Shown piece by piece: positions 60,475-64,000 of a stretch of DNA of 64,000 nucleotides. The first letter of the stretch is position 1, and each line of letters starts with the position of its first letter. The notes beneath the pieces are model-generated. The model had not been told where the DNA came from. It was given only the letters and a program-made list of their open reading frames with translations, and did no database searches. The translations under genes and the position numbers were made by a program. Origin of the DNA: Gymnorhina tibicen (lineage: Eukaryota; Chordata; Aves; Passeriformes; Artamidae); assembly GCA_013399875.1 (NCBI GenBank), contig VXAZ01004046.1, positions 320,322 to 384,321 on the forward strand, given 5' to 3'.

Positions 60475-62988
60475 CTATAGAGGAAAGAGCACTTATAACA
60501 GTTTTAAGATCACATACATTAGATTCTTACTTTTACTCATTTCTCCCCACTTATCCACAGCATAGACAAATTTCAGTAACTCATCTTGTCACAGATCTCC
60601 TGGCCTTCCATCAGTGACACTCACCTGGTATTACCTAGTCACAGCAGCTGTTAAGACATGGTATTTTTGCATTAAGTTGGAAGCTAACATGGGTGCATTC
60701 CTGCACAGCTAGCACCAGAAGTGTTTACTACCATTCTCCTGCACTAAAATAAGAGATGCGAAATAGAGGAAAAAAAAGGAAAAAACAATAATTTTTTACA
60801 AAAATAATCTTTCTCATATACAATAACATGAGAATAACTAACCTCTTCCTCTCTTTTCCCTGTCTGTAGTTATCTTTTTTAAATTACCTTAACCATTTGG
60901 TTGATCGAGTTCAGAAATAGTCTTCCAGTGACAATTTTCAGCTCCTATGTTAGAAGCAGTGAGTAGACCATGAAAATGGAAATACAGTACATGTCACTAT
61001 CGATATCTCTCTTGAGTCACTCAAATATTTCAGTTGATCATTGGGTCGACCATCCACACTCAGACTATTGGGAAAGTCTTATTCTTATGAAGATGTGGAA
61101 AAACAGACCTGGAGAGCTGCAATAAAACATGCCAAAGGTTTGTGACAGAGCTGAGAACAGAATATAGCCCTTTGTTGCACACCTTAACTACCAGAGTATC
61201 TTTATTTCATTCACTGGGAAAAATAAATCAAAACTATAGCAGTTTACTGTAGTCCTTAGAAATTTTGAATGTGCTTTTTTCTATTTGATAATTTACATTT
61301 GGTTATTTTATCATTCTTCCAATCCTGTCATTTAACAAATAACACTTTTAAGAGGACTATTCCAAGTTAATACAGTGACACAATTTGTCTTAGCAGAGCA
61401 AATGACATCACAGGACAGGGATTTTATAACTTTCAAAGCACTTATTCTTGTTACAATATGTAACAGTCAAATCAATGTTTCTTTAAGGTGAAGCCTAAGC
61501 TGAACGCTGACACTGTAGAAACATTCCAGTTCTCTGAAAGCACACTACAAAAAATTAAAATCTCAACAACAGATTTCTTTGGTCAAGGAAAAGTGAACTA
61601 AATCAGCCAACAAACTTGATAAGTTTAGTACCTTATATTTAGTACATAAATAACCTTATAATTGTACTCACCATTATTTCTGATCATTCCACATCCTCTT
61701 CAGTGAGCTTAGAGAGAAAGAGATAAATTAACAAAATTAAACTTGCATCTAGGAAGCTACTCAGATCATACATAATAATCTGCACAAGACACAAAAGATC
61801 AGCTGTACCTTCCATGAACCAGTTAACATTTTCAGACTTCCTACATAAAACATGCTGATTTTATTTTTCAAATTACCAGATGCACCCCCTCCTTTAGTTT
61901 AAATCAAGTGAATTGAACCCAAGTGTGGTGTGGAAGACCAAGGACACAAACTTTCACTAAGAGCAGGCACATATTTCAGTTTCATGGGAACTGAGATGGA
62001 CACATATTCAGTCTCCAGTAAGGCAAGAAACTCTTCCACATTAATAACAAACTACTGTAGCAAGGATGCCGAGCTGACAACCCAATTGGAAGAACAAGGG
62101 ATTGCTATAAGCAGAACTATCTCATCACACAAAACTTAAATTATTCAAAATACCCAGTATCCTCAGCAAAGCATTATTAGCTTCCACACTCCTGCACAAC
62201 ACAGCACTTCTACAAGCACCACGCACCTGGACCTTCAGAAAATCCCTAGTCATCAGAAAATCCCTATTTCAGGGTAGTTACTCCATTCCCACGTTGTCAG
62301 TTCTGACCCTTCCTACTCAAATCTTCCCTCAAGAACCAGCCAAGCACTATGTGAGTTTGAGAGATTGAGGAACCAACAGCAAATGCTTCACAAAAGAATT
62401 AACTTGAAAAGGAACAGTTACCAGCTCTCCTAAAGTGCCTTGTCATAATAGAAACCACATAATAGAAACCAATCCAATCTTTGAAAAGCTGGGTCTTCTT
62501 TCACTTACTCTAAATCTATGAATTAACTCAACACTAAAGTAAGTCTTATTAAAAGAAGGAAGCAGCTGGTGACATTTAAAGCAACTCGAGCAAAGGAATG
62601 GTTCATCCAACACTGAAATTCAGTTAGCTTTAACCTACTTTTTTTAATTTTAACAAGTTCACTGACTTTGAAAGCCCCAGTTTTTGACTACTCTGCTTGA
62701 TACATTTTCTCACTGACTTTCATCAATTACATGAGCACAGAGTTCACAGTAGTCCAATAGAACTTGCAAATGCAACTGGATATACATCAAGGCTATTGAA
62801 AATTAGCAGGCACTGAGACTGATGGTGACACTATCAACTCTTCAGATAAAAGCTGGTGGACATTACAAAGAAAAAAAATACTATTATTCTTGTTTCATAC
62901 CTTACTGAACATACAATCAATTGATGTGGAGCAAGAAATAACTCTGAAAGCTCAACACTGCCTACGTGACTCTTTCTTGATTAAAAAA

Positions 62989-63054
62989 ATCAGAAAATAT
63001 TATTTCTGATTAAGAAATAATAATTATTTCTGATCAGAAAATATTATTTCTGAT
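62989..63054. repeat. Duplicated near-palindromic AT-rich element
   Basis: A 22-base unit (beginning ATCAGAAAATATT, ending ATTTCTGAT) occurs identically at 62989-63010 and 63033-63054. Each copy is itself an imperfect inverted repeat, and the spacer repeats TTATTTCTGAT-like pieces. Confidence 0.85.
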
Positions 63055-64000
63055 GTTAAGTCTTGACCTATTGCCCGTTCATTTTTTTGCTCTACCATAA
63101 CTGAAGATTAGTTTTCATGAACTTTAAATCTCACATTCAGATTGGTGCCTGTATCCAAGAAGTTTGCTAACTTCAGGAATTCCAAAGCCAAAAAGATGAA
63201 GAAATAGCTCACAAATAAATTTACCAGCAAAACTGCAATATTTGTCTTCTCTTATATATTAACATACTCTATTACCAATCCACCAGTGGGGCAAAGAAAC
63301 CCCCAAAAAGTCAGCGTTCTGACGTAATCCGCACTCTGGAATTGGAGACTATACTAAAGTAATAGTGCACAGCTATACAACCAACTTTCACTCCACCCCC
63401 AATGCTGTTTTAAGGTACAACAAAAACTCATATCCATCAGATCTGGCTTTCCAAAACACTATCTTTGCCTCTTACACAGACACAAATGCTCCAGATGAGC
63501 AGAATTAAAAGGACTCAGAAGATGATTCCTCTTCTCTTGCCTAGAGCCTGAGAAGTATGAGGAAGTGAGGAAAGAAAGACTAGAAACAGGTTTATATGGA
63601 AAGACCAAAACACAAAAAATTTAAAGTTAAGTATAGTGGAGACCTATGGAGATAAGGAAAGCAAAATTAGCCCTATACATCCCAAGTCCACTTAGGTTTT
63701 TCCTATGGCTTAAAAACTGCCAAATTTAACCTGGGAAGTAGACAATGACAAATGCTTAAATTATAAACACAAAATACAATAGAAAGTAGCTTAATAGGAA
63801 GTAAGCTTAGTCTTAGCTGCCTTCATGCGCTTTTTGCTTTCTAGGCAACTTTGAAACTGCATCTAAATCCAGGCTACAAGGCAAGGGTGAGAACTTGTAA
63901 GACAAAGTCTAAGACTGGTGTGACTGGAGAAAGAATAGGAGCGCCTGAGTGTGGAGGCTCCAAATGGAACACTGAGCAGGAACTGGGCTCTAAGGGGCTT

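Larger units (their letters stand above)
58532..64000 (-). other. Probable Cyrano introns and upstream DNA
   Basis: Apart from the candidate exon at 60281-60474 and the small repeats listed, I recognise no exon, promoter island or transposon here. None of the expected CHP1 coding exons (EF-hand motifs) is visible on either strand, so CHP1 and the Cyrano promoter probably lie beyond the right edge. Confidence 0.45.

Overview
The window is vertebrate nuclear DNA, most likely from a bird. It is AT-rich (introns and intergenic DNA) with two sharp CpG islands, carries four decayed CR1 LINE 3' ends of the kind that dominates avian genomes, and its genes are compact. I found no bacterial operons, tRNAs, rRNAs or CRISPR arrays. 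Nearly all short open frames outside the exons below look like chance.

Four protein-coding genes and one long non-coding RNA can be read exon by exon. From left to right they are: RTF1 (minus, Paf1-complex transcription elongation factor; 12 coding exons visible, the 3' exons run off the left edge and exon 1 is hidden by an assembly gap); NDUFAF1 (plus, mitochondrial complex I assembly factor CIA30, 301 aa, complete); NUSAP1 (minus, spindle and nucleolar protein, 482 aa in 12 exons, complete); OIP5 (plus, Mis18-beta centromere factor, 247 aa in 5 exons, complete); and the conserved lncRNA OIP5-AS1/Cyrano (minus). Cyrano is identified by its extended miR-7 site at 57231-57255. From memory, this is the gene order of human 15q15 in mirror image (RTF1, NDUFAF1, NUSAP1, OIP5, OIP5-AS1, then CHP1, which would lie beyond the right edge).

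The genes form two head-to-head pairs. RTF1/NDUFAF1 share the CpG island around 22.1-23.2 kb, which is interrupted by a 419-bp gap. NUSAP1/OIP5 share a 398-bp promoter between their start codons, which carries five CCAAT pentamers, CHR-like motifs and an E2F-like site, and is interrupted by a 32-bp gap. This is the layout expected for two mitotic genes switched on together in G2/M. NDUFAF1 and NUSAP1 converge tail to tail, and OIP5 converges on Cyrano.

Other contents are a 435-bp solo LTR with 4-bp target duplications inside a NUSAP1 intron, several microsatellites, and recurrent strand-asymmetric C/A (or G/T) tracts. The most interesting items are the Cyrano miR-7 site with an overlapping small hairpin, a newly proposed CpG-rich upstream Cyrano exon (60281-60474), the CCAAT/CHR bidirectional promoter, a GC-AG intron in NDUFAF1, and an AUG-UGA start-stop uORF just upstream of the NDUFAF1 start.
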